From positions 9,928,303 through 9,992,302 of the forward strand of contig NW_004624800.1 in assembly GCF_000247695.1 (NCBI RefSeq): 64,000 nucleotides of DNA, read 5' to 3'. Each line of letters opens with the position of its first letter. Position 1 is the stretch's first letter. The translations under genes and the position numbers were made by a program. Below are positions 1 to 10,249 of the stretch, one piece after another. Source of the stretch: Heterocephalus glaber. Lineage: Eukaryota; Chordata; Mammalia; Rodentia; Bathyergidae. The notes under the pieces were generated by a model. The model searched no databases, was not told the origin of the DNA, and saw nothing but the letters and a program-made list of their open reading frames with translations.

Positions 1-551
1 CTTGGGAAGTTTTCTGCCATTATTTCTGTGAAGAGTTTCTTTATGTCATCTGCACTCTCTCCTGTTTCTTCTTTGACTCCAATCAGTCTTATGTTATTCT
101 TCTTTGCATCATTTAGCAGCTGCTGGATTGATTTCTCATGTTCCCTTATAATTTTGAAGGAATTTTTCTTTTCCTGGTCATTAATTGCAATCTTATCTTC
201 TATTTCTGAAATTCTGTCCTCACACTGGCTCATTCTGCTGTGTAGACTTTCAGTGGAGTTTTTGATCTCCTGGAAATCTATTTGCAACTGTTTTACGGCT
301 TCCCTTTTTTTCCTATGTTGAGATTCCATCACGTTCCTCATAGATTTAGTAATCATTTCTTGTACTATGAGCACAATCTCTGCTGTTATCTGAGAAATTA
401 TTTCTGATTTCAATTTTTCCATATCCTCTTTTGTTGCCAGTTCAGGGAGTCCAGGTGGTTGAATATCAGAGTGTTCCATCTTGTTCCCCTTTGTGGTTGT
501 TGTAGGTGATCTAGAAGTCTGGTTTTGAGACTTATTTATGTGTCTTCTCAT
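1..551 (-). CDS. L1 ORF1p, N-terminal ~183 codons (partial, open)
   Basis: ORF1p is the RNA-binding nucleic-acid chaperone of L1 and forms trimers through a coiled coil. Reading the minus strand from the ATG at 551-549, I find no stop codon to position 1. The start is MRRHINKSQNQ. Next comes a stretch ending in PPGLPELATKED, then a long charged, heptad-like region rich in K/E/I/L that is the expected coiled coil. Near codons 150-160 the motif NNIRLIGVKEE marks entry to the RRM domain, as in other mammalian L1 ORF1 proteins. The C-terminal domain is outside the window. The equivalent stretch of the L1 at 29.0-29.56 kb contains stops and shifts. It is called partial because the left edge cuts it. 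Whether the element is active cannot be judged from this piece. Confidence 0.82.
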   Translation of the reverse strand, partial: MRRHINKSQNQTSRSPTTTTKGNKMEHSDIQPPGLPELATKEDMEKLKSEIISQITAEIVLIVQEMITKSMRNVMESQHRKKREAVKQLQIDFQEIKNSTESLHSRMSQCEDRISEIEDKIAINDQEKKNSFKIIREHEKSIQQLLNDAKKNNIRLIGVKEETGESADDIKKLFTEIMAENFP

Positions 552-564
552 TTCAACCCGGGAG

Positions 565-838
565 TGTGAGGGGGTTGGTGCCTCACATCCTCTGAGCTGG
601 GAGCAGTGGGACAGTGGCTCAGAAGCCCCTTCCCCTAGGCTGGGAATGATGGATGGACAGTGGCCTGGAAGCCCCTACCTCTGGGCCAGAAGTGGTAGGA
701 AGGCGGCTCAGAAGCCCCTTCCTCTCTGCCGGGAGCGGTGGGCTGGACAGTGCCCTGGAAGCCCCTTCCTCTAACCCGGGAGCAGTGGGAGGGTGGCTCA
801 GAAGCCCCTACCTCTGGGCTGGGAGCAGCGGGATGGAC
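565..838 (-). repeat. L1 5' UTR tandem monomers, ~45 bp
   Basis: The core GAAGCCCCT recurs at 622, 668, 711, 758 and 801 on the + strand. The spacings of 46, 43, 47 and 43 make a dimeric unit of about 90 bp. Each unit also carries a CTGGGAGCAGTGGG-like motif. The block sits just upstream of the ORF1 start on the minus strand, the position of promoter-bearing 5' UTR monomers in rodent L1s. Promoter activity is inference. Confidence 0.8.
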
Positions 839-859
839 CACTTATTGTAATTTTAATTG

Positions 860-1373
860 TATAGGTGTTTATAATTTTCTTTCATTTTCTATTTTTTATC
901 AGTACATGTTTGCAGTATATAATGATTTCATTCCTCAAGGGGAGTTAGTACATGTACATAACACATCATAATTCTTTTTTCATCCCCTTCCTCTCTACCC
1001 CATTTCCTCTATCTCTTGGTCCCCTTCCCTTTTGCAAAAGAATATATCCCTATTATCTATCTTTTATTTTGCTTGTTATTTATATTTTGAGTTTCTCATA
1101 TAAGTGAAACTGTGCAATATTTAAGCTTGTGTGTATGATTTATTTCACTTATCATTATGATCTCAAAGTGCATCTATTTTCCTACAAATGACTCAAGTTT
1201 CTTCTTTATGTCAGAATAGTACTCCATTGTTCATAAATATTACGTTTTATTTATTCATTCACCTGTTGATGGACATATAGGCTGTTTCTAAGATTTAGCT
1301 ATTGTGAATTGTGCTGCTATAAACATGGATTATGCATGTACCCCTGTAACATGATGTCTCTAAATTTTTCAGG
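860..1373 (-). mobile_element. LINE-1 3' end (ORF2 tail and 3' UTR)
   Basis: The segment runs from an A/T tail and pyrimidine-rich 3' UTR through the antisense ORF2 tail. Diagnostic antisense phrases include CACCTGTTGATGGACATATA and the following run meaning 'little change, tissue lacks next to it'. It closely resembles the L1 3' end beginning at 12605. It is the non-inverted arm of a 5'-inverted insertion whose other arm follows at 1374-1765. Confidence 0.82.
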
Positions 1374-1765
1374 AAGATAATTAGAAGAAAAATAGTATAA
1401 AGAAAATAAGCAATAGAGTTAAGAGACAACCTAAAAAATGGGAAAAAATTTACCAGCTATTCCTCTGAAAGAGGAATATATATCTACAATATATAAAGCA
1501 CCCCCCAAAATTAGGCCATCAAAATAAAAGACAGTCAAAAATAGGCAACTGAAATAAGCATACACTTCTCAGAAGTACAAATGGCTAATGAATAAAAAAA
1601 CCTGTTCAACGTATCTAGAGAAATGGGTCCATTAGAGAAATGCAAATTAAAACAACACTGAGATTCTCTCTTACTCCAGAAATAATGGCTGTCATCAGAA
1701 GTCAAAATAATAACAAATGCTGGCGAGACTGTTAGACTTAGAAACCCTCCTACATTTTTAGTGGG
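1374..1765 (+). mobile_element. LINE-1 ORF2 fragment, inverted 5' arm of the preceding insertion
   Basis: This arm reads on the + strand through the ORF2 region just before the C-terminal cysteine motif and ends in codons like NKCWRDC, the start of that motif. The neighbouring minus-strand arm (860-1373) begins a little further downstream in L1. The order, opposite orientation and near-adjacent L1 coordinates fit one insertion with a 5' inversion (twin priming), with a small deletion at the junction. Stops and shifts make it non-coding. Confidence 0.78.
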
Positions 1766-2239
1766 ATTGTGCTTTTATCATTTTTATAATTATAAATTTA
1801 TAATTTTAATGGGATTTTGAAGTACATTTTAAGCCATGGCCTACCTAGAATTGATCTTCTACTGTTTATTTCAATATATAAACATTATCATTATATAGAT
1901 ATCTTTACTCGCCCCTTTGTGTGCTATAGTTGTCTTGAAAATCATGTCTGCATACAGAAAAACTATTGCATGCCCTTTTAAAAACAAAGAGAAAATTGTC
2001 TGTTGTATGCACCCATTATCCGCCATTTCTGTTGCATTTTTTCTTAATGATGTCCCAAGTCTCCTTGCAGAATCAATTCCCTTCCATCTGGCAGATTCTC
2101 CATAGCAGTTACCATCAAGCAGTTCTGCTGGCTCCCCATTCTTGTAGTTTCCCTTTATTTGAGGTTTTGTTTCACCTTCTTCCCTGATTTTAGAGGAAAT
2201 AGCATTCTGAGTTCACAATGATTTTCAGCACTCAAAAAA
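1766..2239. other. No gene recognised; AT-rich
   Basis: Short AT-palindromic stretch near 1785-1815, then ordinary AT-rich DNA. Part of 2000-2239 may belong to the ancient L1 3' region that follows, but I see no firm match. Confidence 0.4.
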
Positions 2240-3120
2240 AAATATATGTGATGCCACTTTGCCCTGGTGTCTGTGGCTTCTGATGAAAAAGTTAGACTCT
2301 TCAGAGTCTTATAGAGAATGCATCATTTTTCATTGCCTACTTTGAAGTTTGTAACTTTTTCTTTGGTTTCTGGTACTTTGATTACTTCTTCTCTTGGCCA
2401 CATCATTTTGGGTTTATCCCGTTGGTAATTTACTGAGCTTCTCAAACTGTTGTTTTATGTCCTCTGCCAAACTGAAGATGTTTTCTTTATTTTTTTTTAA
2501 ATAGCTTATTTTACTACACATTTCTTAGGACTCTACCAACATGGATGTTAGATATTTTGTTAATGTCTTATACGCCCTTCAAGATCTGTTCACATTTTTA
2601 ATGTTTTTTCTTATTCATATTTGGTAGTTGCTACTGATCTCTCTTCATGTTCACTCAATATTTCTCTACCTAGCATATTCATTCTCCAATTGAACCCTCC
2701 CAATGAGAGGTTTTTTTCCCCCCAGTTGTCGTGGTTCTTAGTTCCTTTGGTTTTCCTTATGTCTTCTATTTCTTTTCTGAGTCCTTCTATTTCAGCATAT
2801 TTTAAGACAGTATTCATAATTGTTAGTCGACATTTATATACTCATCAGTTTAGTGTCATTATCAGATATTTCTAATATCTGTATAATGCTGCTGGTATGT
2901 GTGGATTGCCTATTTCAGTTGGGATTTTCATGATTTTTTTATGTGCTGAATAATTTCTAAAGATGTTATTCTGGTCATTTAGAGAATTACATCAGAATTC
3001 TGGGTTCATTTAAATCCTACAGAGAATGGTGGTATTTTCTGTTCTGGCAATCAATGGGTCTGACTAAGTGCAAGCCTTAAGTTGAAATTGCCTTCTACAG
3101 GCTGCATTTCCAATGTGAGT
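2240..3120 (-). mobile_element. Ancient LINE-1 (L1M-type) 3' region
   Basis: The antisense order of landmarks is that of the long 3' region of old mammalian L1M elements: TTTGGGTTTATCC near 2410, the GAGCTTCTCAAACTG phrase near 2435, TGTTAGATATTTTGTTAAT near 2545, a CTTCTATTTCTTTTCTGAG run near 2765, and an ATCAGATATTTCTAATATC run near 2860. It is highly diverged with insertions. Subfamily not assigned. Confidence 0.6.
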
Positions 3121-4023
3121 TCATTTTTTAAAATCATTTTAGCTGTCTTTATGGATAGCCATAGTGGTCCTCACTTATAATTCAACATATGACATAGGTC
3201 TTCTAAATACTGAATCACATGCCAAAACTACAAGGGTGGCTACATTGAAATATCAAGATGAATGAACACAGTTTCAGCTCACAAAAATATCTTTTCCTAG
3301 AAACAAAGACAAACATACAAAAAATTGTAGTGTAGTGTTTGTAGATATTTATAAAGTCATGATAGAAAACAAAGGATCACAATGAGTGAATCTATAGATA
3401 ATTGGTGGAATTTATGTCTAAATATAGTGTAATCATATGGTTTATACTTAAAATATACACTTCCATTGAAGAACTGTTTGCTCATACTTTGATTTAGTCT
3501 ATAAAGAAATTATTACTAAAGTTTTGACCTAATTTATCATAGGTTAATCATCCTTAATCTTACCTAACCGACATAACAGAGGAAAATCCAAATGCCTCTT
3601 AAAGAAATATTTCTAATAGTAACAGGATCATTAAGTGCCAAAAATTTATTAAAATAACAATTATTTTTAGAAAAATCTAAAGTTTTTTAAATACTTGGCA
3701 CTGCTTTACTTATTTTTCACATCTTGCCCCAGGACTTAGAAATTACCAGACCATATGCACCACCAAAATATTGCCTGGCATAAGCATATATTATTTGGGG
3801 TGGCAAGAATATTTTTGTTATATTTTATAGCCTTTTTAAAGTAATTTAAGTGCTAAGATTCAAAATTAGACTATCTTCTAGAAATACTTTGCTTCCACTT
3901 TACTTGGTGAAGATGTCTAAATCCCTTCAAGTTGAAGATTTAAATATTTATTAGTATATTATTTATATCTTGTATTTCTTCTGCACTAATCTGCATTCTG
4001 CTCCTTACCACAAGAACAATTTT

Positions 4024-4055
<32 letters not shown>

Positions 4056-4819
4056 CCATGTATCTGTCATCTAAATAAAGGACAGGAGCTGATACATTTG
4101 TCCATGTTGGCAATTTTGGGATTCATAGGAAAAGTGAAGGAAATACATCATAGGAAAGAATGCCATGGCATAAAAATTTGCTCTTTATTTATAATAACAA
4201 AATACATTTTCATGTCTGAGGAAGGAATTCAATTTCCTGCGTTTAAAGTTTTTTTTTTTTAGTGAACTTTTGTGGAGTGTGCAGTTTCCTTAACACGTAA
4301 CTCCAAATATGTATGGGATTTGTTCTCCCTCTAAAATTGTGCTGCTAAGTTTCAACTATTGATCTGTGGTGCTTTAACAACTGCATTTGTGTTTACCAAT
4401 AAAAATACAATACCAGTGTTTAGATAGAATGTCTATTTTCTAAGGTATATGTGAGAATAACACATGAGAAAACTTGGAAAATTCTGTTCACAAATGTCTT
4501 TCTCTTAATGAAACTAGAGATAGAATTTCAGGTTATCTCTAAATGCTTGAGTAGTTATTTCCCTGAAGCCCACTCTTAGGAATTTAGCAAGTGTTGAAAC
4601 AACTGCCTTTTATTTCAGGATTGATTTGAATGCACTGATTCTTACTTTGTATGCTGGAGCTGGATTTCATGATTTCATCATTTTCATATAGCATTATTTG
4701 ATGATAGCAATATTCTTCCTCTCTTTTTCACAATGTGATCTATGGCTGATGTAGACATACTGATTAATTTGCCTTTGACAGATTTTGTTCCATTTTACAT
4801 AAAATGTCTCAGAGTTTAC
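3121..4819. other. Unique intergenic or intronic sequence
   Basis: AT-rich DNA with no gene, RNA gene or confident repeat apart from a GA microsatellite. Short ORFs here (e.g. 4053-4262 +) have no recognisable domain. Confidence 0.5.
4027..4052. repeat. (GA)n microsatellite
   Basis: About 13 uninterrupted AG dinucleotides. Confidence 0.95.
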
Positions 4820-4885
4820 GGGACTGGGAATGTGGATATGGCATTTGCCTAGTGTGCACAGGGTCAGGGTTTGATCCCCAGCCAA
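4820..4885 (+). mobile_element. ID-type SINE
   Basis: Starts GGGACTGGGAATGTGG and ends TTTGATCCCCAGCC, which are a degraded box A region and box B of a tRNA-Ala-derived SINE in + orientation. It has no clear A-tail and is diverged. It resembles the common rodent ID form rather than the variant form seen elsewhere in the window. Confidence 0.7.
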
Positions 4886-5621
4886 GACTTAAGTAGCTAA
4901 GTGTCCCGACAAAGTAAAAATTTTAGAGAAAAAATTAATATAGGTGACTAAAAATTATCCAAAAAATTATAAGACACATAAATTGTAGAGTAAAAGTAAA
5001 TTCCTAACCCAGAGAATACTCTGATTTCTGAAACTGATAGAACAGGACTGCAGCACAGCAACACACTCAAAAAATCTCTAGGAAAAGAAGTATATTACCT
5101 CTAAATTCTACCAAAATTGTCAAGAATGCACCAAACAAGACTGGATGTGAAAGTATTCCATCATAACTGCTGTGTACTGTGCACCCCATACCTTGGCCTG
5201 CACATCTCTTCTATTTCACTGTCCCTGAGTTGTAGCCTGTATACACCAGTAAACATAAAATACTGTATTCCAGGGTTCTGGGAGGCATCCTTGCAAACTA
5301 AGGAACAATGTGAAGAGGGTTATGGGAACCCCTGATTTATAGTTGGTCTGTCAGAAATATAGGTGGCCCAGGACTTGCAATGGGTATCATGTAGAGAACA
5401 GTCTCCTGGTAGCTAAGTCCTTAAACTGTGAAGCCTGAACTCACTCCTAGAAGTTAGTGTTGGAGTAAAATTGAATGGTTGAACACCTAGTGGTCAAAAG
5501 ATCAGAGAATTGGTTGTTGGTGATGGAAAAGAGCACAAATGCCCATTTCTGTGTTATATTACAAGAGGAAGGTAACTTTGTAGATATAATGCAACTAGCA
5601 CCCAGGAGCGTTGTGTAGCCC
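4886..5621. other. Unique sequence
   Basis: No gene or confident repeat seen. The ORF at 5117-5335 + lacks any recognisable motif. Confidence 0.45.
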
Positions 5622-5745
5622 CTGGGTGACAGCTACCAAGGAAACAGAACCTTAGCCCCATTTTCACAAGAAACTCAACTCTGTCAACAAACTGAATGAA
5701 TTGGAATCAAATTTTCCCTCAGAACCTCCAGAAAGAAGAAAAGCC
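5622..5745 (+). mobile_element. LTR fragment (mammalian MLT/MER-like), 3' half
   Basis: Contains GGGTGACAGCTACCAAGGAAA, then a CTGTCAACAAACTGAATGAA run and TCAGAACCTCCAGA. These phrases occur in this order in an old mammalian-wide LTR. It is a second, partial copy of the family at 5936-6400. Exact family name not certain. Confidence 0.5.
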
Positions 5746-5935
5746 TCTCATCCATTCCTGATTTAGTTAATGCAGTTTTGGAATTTTGACCAGATGATAT
5801 ATAGATGAAATTTGGAACTTTAAAATGATGCTGCAATGAAATGCTATTTGGGGGAACCTTGGTGTGGGGGTGAATATTTGCTTTTGGCAGGGACATGACT
5901 CTGGAGTAGAAAGCAAAGTGTGAAGACTGTAATAG

Positions 5936-6400
5936 GCAGAATTCTAAATATGACCCCCACCATGATTCCTTTTTTAGAAGACATTAATGGAAGCACAGCT
6001 TTGATAGGGTTTGGCAGGTGTAAAGTTCCAAGTCAGTTGATTTAAAATATGGACATTATCAGATGGGGTGGAGCCAAACATACTAGAGCCTTTAAAAGCC
6101 AAGAGCCACCTTGTGTTCTAAGGCAGAAGCCAATAGAGATTTGAAGTGTGAAAACTTGACTGGAGGCTGCTGGTTGGATGAAGGGAGCATGAGGGAAGAG
6201 ATGCAGGCTGCTTAAGGAATGAGAGAGGCTCTGGGGTGACAGCAGTGAGGAAATAGACCTCCATCTCCAGCTGACAACCAGAATCCAGAAGGCATTATGC
6301 CAAGTCCTTCCCCAGGCACAAAGCTCCTGAAGCTGTGGTCTACAACCTCACCCAGACATGGTCCTGAGGTAGAGCAATGAAGAGGGTAAAACTCCAAGGA
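5936..6400 (+). mobile_element. LTR of old endogenous retrovirus/MaLR type
   Basis: Begins with ATAGGCAGAATTCTAA and a CCCCCACCATGATTCC run, typical of the 5' part of mammalian MLT/MER-type LTRs. It continues through GTCAGTTGATTTAAAATA, a CTTTAAAAGCC motif (possible TATA region of the LTR) and a GACAGCAGTGAGGAAA segment that matches the fragment at 5622. No internal retroviral genes are present, so it is a solitary, decayed LTR. Confidence 0.55.
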
Positions 6401-7357
6401 CTCATAACCTAAAGAGGATGATTAATATGAAGAAAAGTGCATAAAATAAACTCTGATAGCGAATTACACTTTAGGTCACCTATTGAGATAGAAAAGAAAC
6501 TTATTAACATAGCAAACACTGAGGTAACAAATAGAAGTTTCTTCTGTATCTAGTGCAAAAGTGTCAACCATTAGACATAACAAACTTTCTTTGCAAAGCT
6601 GAGTATAGAGTGTGAATTTTTTATGTTGATACATTTTTAAAATAAATAACAATTCCTGTATATCATAGAAGTCAAAACAAAACTAAAATTATACATTAAT
6701 ATAATTCTTCAAGTTACAATTACCCGATAAGGTCTTACCTACATAAGAGAATTCTATAAGTAAGGAAATGAAAAAGTTTCAAATATTTTATCATGCATAT
6801 TGGGTGACATGTGACTAGAAGCAAAACCCAGTAAATCGCACTTTAATCAAAAGTTCAAAACCTTGAAAACTGTTCTTACTTTTATTCCCCTACTTCTAAA
6901 TTGAGAAAAAATATTACATGCCCATAGAGGTATGTTATGCGATAATGGAATAGGTTGTGTTTTATGAAGAGATTGTAAAACCCATGAAAAGTTGCCCACA
7001 GCCAAAAGGAAATTAGGCCAAGCATAAAAACCACATAGCCAGTGGAAAATAAGAATTTTAATAAAATTGAAAATACAACCCTCTTTTATACTTCTTCAGG
7101 CTACCAATGTTCTTTTCCAGCCATGTTCATTGTTGTAATGTTGATAGGTCTGAGGCAACCATATGGTTTTGAGAGTCTAGGATGCTATATAAACTATGAA
7201 AGCTAATATGGCAAAGTTAATTCATTTATAGCATTAAATTTGGTGGTCACATTAACAGCATAATACATTGTCACTAAAAATGAGGATTATTTACATGGAA
7301 GTTTTAAGATAAAATAATTGCGTTTCATTTTTATTTTATTTATTTATTTATTCATTT
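6401..7357. other. Unique AT-rich sequence
   Basis: No gene or identifiable repeat. Confidence 0.45.
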
Positions 7358-7435
7358 TTGGTACCCAGGATCAAACTTGGGACCTTGCGCTTTTGACGGA
7401 AGGCAGCGGGACCACTGAGCTAAATCCTCAACTGC
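7358..7435 (-). mobile_element. ID-type SINE (variant form)
   Basis: The + strand reads GGTACCCAGGATCAAACTTG through CACTGAGCTAAATCCTCAAC, the reverse complement of an ID-type SINE with box A (TTTAGCTCAGTGG) and a degraded box B. A T-rich stretch to the left is consistent with its tail. Confidence 0.8.
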
Positions 7436-9595
7436 TTTTTAAATAGAGAAAATAACTTTGAGAAATAATTTCCAGTTTCTCAATACACAGTAAGGAGCAA
7501 ATTCAGAGGGACAGGATTCAGAAGAGTATTAGAAATGGACATGTTTAAATAAGATAGAAAATCTGAAATTTGAGTCCATCCTTTCTGATTTTATCTTTAT
7601 ACACTCTATCAGGTAGAAATAATAAGTAATACGGTTCAAATGTCCTACAGGGAAAAAGTATTTCTAATAATCACATTTACTTCCTTAAACTATTTATATT
7701 ACAAAGATTACCATCAAAATCAACTAGTAAAAAATGCCACCACTTTCCAGATGGGCTTCCTTTGTTTCTATGTTAAATAAAACAAGGCAGAAAGGACTAG
7801 CTAGTTAAGGGATGTTCCAGCTGGATTGGATTCTATACAAACCGATGACAGCTTGGCTTTCTTTTGTCTCAGCTCCTACTGGCCTTTGGTGGGCTCAGGT
7901 TGATCAAAGATGAGACCTTTCAAGACTCACTCAAGACTGTGGCCAGGCAAGAGAGGTCCTCAGAGCAAAAGGTTCTCCTGGAACACAAGCTCCATTGTCA
8001 CCACAGCTCCACAAGCAGTCACAGTCACATATGACACAGCACTGCTGAGGAAGTGCAAGTATTTTCTACATTAGCTGAGTTGAGCTGAGAGTCCCAACTC
8101 ACAGATTAATTTCTGTGCCTACCACTGTTTATTCCTTCCCAGGAGTTTAAAACTATATAGGGGAGTAGAATGAGGTCAGGAACGAACATTCTTTTTGTAA
8201 ACTCCTGACCTCCTTCAGTCCTTTAGGGTTGGGTGTTACTCACAGGGACAAATGCTTACTCTTTCAACAGGATGGGTTTTTAGCAACATTCTGCGTGGAA
8301 CATGGCTCCCTCCTTTGTCTGTGTGGCATTCTGTGATGATACAGGCACAGAGGTGGTGGAAGCTTATTTCCTTGTGCTCAGCAGTAAGTTAAATTGTAAA
8401 GACTGCAAAGGAAAAGGAATAATGCACTCTATTGATAGAAGCACAGACAGTAAGCACTTCAAGACCTTCGACAGAGAATAAAGGGAATATTGTGTGTGTG
8501 TGTGTGTAAATAATCTTTTACATGAACACTTTTCCCTTACATCATGAGATAATTAAAGTCGATGACTCATTTAGGATCATCAACCCACCAAAAACTAAAA
8601 TAAATTACTGGGTCATAATCAAAGGTATAGATTTTACATATAACAACAACCTATTTAGTTTGGCTTGCCACCTTTCAATCTACTCTGTTTAACAGAGCTA
8701 TGAGTGTCTACCTGTCTAAAACAACATTAACAAATGAACTTCAAAGCCATGAAGGCAAGTTGCCAGGAATGGTGGCATTGTGAGTGTACGATTAAAACTT
8801 TCATGACCTAAAAATGAGATCAGAACCCAAAATGAAAATGAAGCATTCATGAAAGTGTGTGAAGACTTAGACGACAGACAAAGACATAGATGGATGGATA
8901 CACAGACGATAGACAGACAGACAGATAGATAAAACATAGGAAGTTTGTGTATAAATTCCAAGTTATATGTGAGGTATAAAGTCCACAAGGGAAGTCCACT
9001 GTGGAACGGGAGATGTGAGCAGAAAATAAGAATGATAATCTGGAATCTCAACATGAGCCTGAACCCATGAGGATAGACTGGAGTTCACACTGGTTCACAG
9101 CACCCCTGGTCTGGAGGATAAAGAGGCCTGCAGTTGCAGCTAATGCCCTTCTTCATGGAAGTGAACATGTCATTGGACCACATGCTCAAAAAACTCAGAG
9201 AAGATCCAAGGAAAGGTGACATCTACATCTACGATAGAAGTGGCTGTCTGGCACCCATGATGTCTGCCACCAGGATGGATTACAAAACGGTCACTGCTTA
9301 ATTCCCTTCTTCTCATCCCACCAAACAACCTCTTTTTGGGGAAGTTTTGGTAGTTTGTATCTTGAATTTCAAGGAACTTTTCTCCTTCATCTGTATTGTC
9401 ATATGTTGGGATAACATTATTTGCAATATTCTTTTATTTTTCTTTTAATAATAATAGTGTTCTTTTAATAAGGGTAGACTGTAATAATGATCCCTTCTCA
9501 TTCCTGATAATGACCTCACCCCCCCAACCGCAGCTCCCCTCCCTCAGATGAACTAGGTTAAAGTTTTATCCGGGTTACTGGTCATTACAAAAGCC
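7436..9595. other. Unique sequence with short microsatellites
   Basis: Holds (TG)n at 8491-8507 and a GACA/GATA-rich stretch at about 8885-8930. The 8716-9054 minus ORF is a chance ORF across that repeat. No gene or RNA seen. Confidence 0.45.
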
Positions 9596-9599
9596 AGCA

Positions 9600-9680
9600 T
9601 TTGCTCTCTGTCTCTTGTTTTGCTTATTTATTTTTCTACTTTCCTTCATTTATTTGAGGTTTAATTTGCTCTTCCTTATC
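9600..9680 (-). mobile_element. Ancient LINE-1 ORF2 fragment, left part
   Basis: The antisense run ending GAGGTTTAATTTGCTCTTCC is the linker region of L1 ORF2. It lines up with about 27440-27510 in the longer L1 of this window. It continues at 10250 after the nested insertion at 9681-10249. Confidence 0.6.
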
Positions 9681-9695
9681 TAGGATTTTTTTTTT

Positions 9696-9781
9696 TTTTG
9701 GTACTGGGGATGGAACTCAGGACCTTTTGCTTTCGAGGGAGGAGGGAGGCGGCAGCACCACTGAGCTAAATCCCCGGCCCA
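9696..9781 (-). mobile_element. ID-type SINE with target-site duplication
   Basis: The + strand runs TTTTGGTACTGGGGATGG through CTGAGCTAAATCCCCGGCCC. The flanks repeat ATCTAGGATTTTTTTTTT at 9678 and 9782, a clear duplication that includes the oligo-T of an L1 tail. The SINE therefore inserted after that L1. Confidence 0.9.
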
Positions 9782-9790
9782 ATCTAGGAT

Positions 9791-9868
9791 TTTTTTTTTT
9801 ATTCATTGGTACATTTTATTGGTACATTTTAGGTATACAGTACATTTACATTTCTCGTTGGGGTTGGG
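9791..9868 (-). mobile_element. Rodent LINE-1 3' terminus, non-inverted arm
   Basis: Oligo-T at 9791-9800 is the poly(A) tail seen from the + strand. TTGGTACATTTTAGGTATAC follows, the same 3' terminus as the L1 starting at 24365. Only about 70 bp of L1 is present before the orientation flips at about 9868. A 16-bp piece (TTGGTACATTTTA) is tandemly doubled. Confidence 0.8.
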
Positions 9869-10249
9869 AACTTGGATTGAAGTGATACTTTTAAGTGAAA
9901 TAAACAGGACACACATGTATAAATACTGGATCGTTTCTCTAGTGTGAGAATCTGAAAGTGTAAATAAGGACTAAAAGGTATAATAGGTAATGTGAAATAG
10001 GAAGAAAGGGGGCAAAGGGGAAGGGGAAATGAGAGGGGTGGGGGAAAGGAAAGAAGGGAATGGGATTAATATGAGAAAAAGAAAAAATGGAAACAAAGTC
10101 TTTGTAAATAGGGAGGGATAGAGGGATGGAGGGGTTGAAGGGAGGGCAGGGGAAGGGGGAAAACATAAGAACCGAGAGAGATTATGTAAAGGTGCAAATT
10201 TCCAATGATGAATGTCATTATAGTGTATACCTAAAATGTACCAATGATT
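9869..10249 (+). mobile_element. Rodent LINE-1 3' UTR, inverted arm
   Basis: Reads on the + strand from AAGTGAAATAAACAGGACAC to GTATACCTAAAATGTACCAA. It is collinear with the reverse complement of 24395-24765. It contains the G/A-rich tract (about 9995-10160) typical of L1 3' UTRs. The far end meets TTAGGGTTTTTTA, which resembles CTAGGATTTTTTT at the left border and is a probable target duplication for the whole 9791-10249 insertion. Confidence 0.82.

Larger units (their letters stand above)
1..840 (-). mobile_element. LINE-1, 5' part (5' UTR and start of ORF1), cut by window edge
   Basis: The + strand of positions 1-545 closely parallels 28967-29570, the ORF1 region of the longer L1 in this window, so this is the same kind of element read on the minus strand. 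Its 5' end lies near 840, where G/C-rich tandem monomers stop and the A/T-rich 3' end of an older L1 begins. The rest of the element (ORF1 C-terminus, ORF2, 3' UTR) lies beyond the left edge. ORF1 is open throughout the visible part, unlike the copy at 24.4-29.8 kb, suggesting a younger insertion. Confidence 0.88.

Noticed and set aside
28..321. 97-codon plus-strand ORF at the window start
   Set aside because: It is antisense to the open L1 ORF1 on the minus strand.
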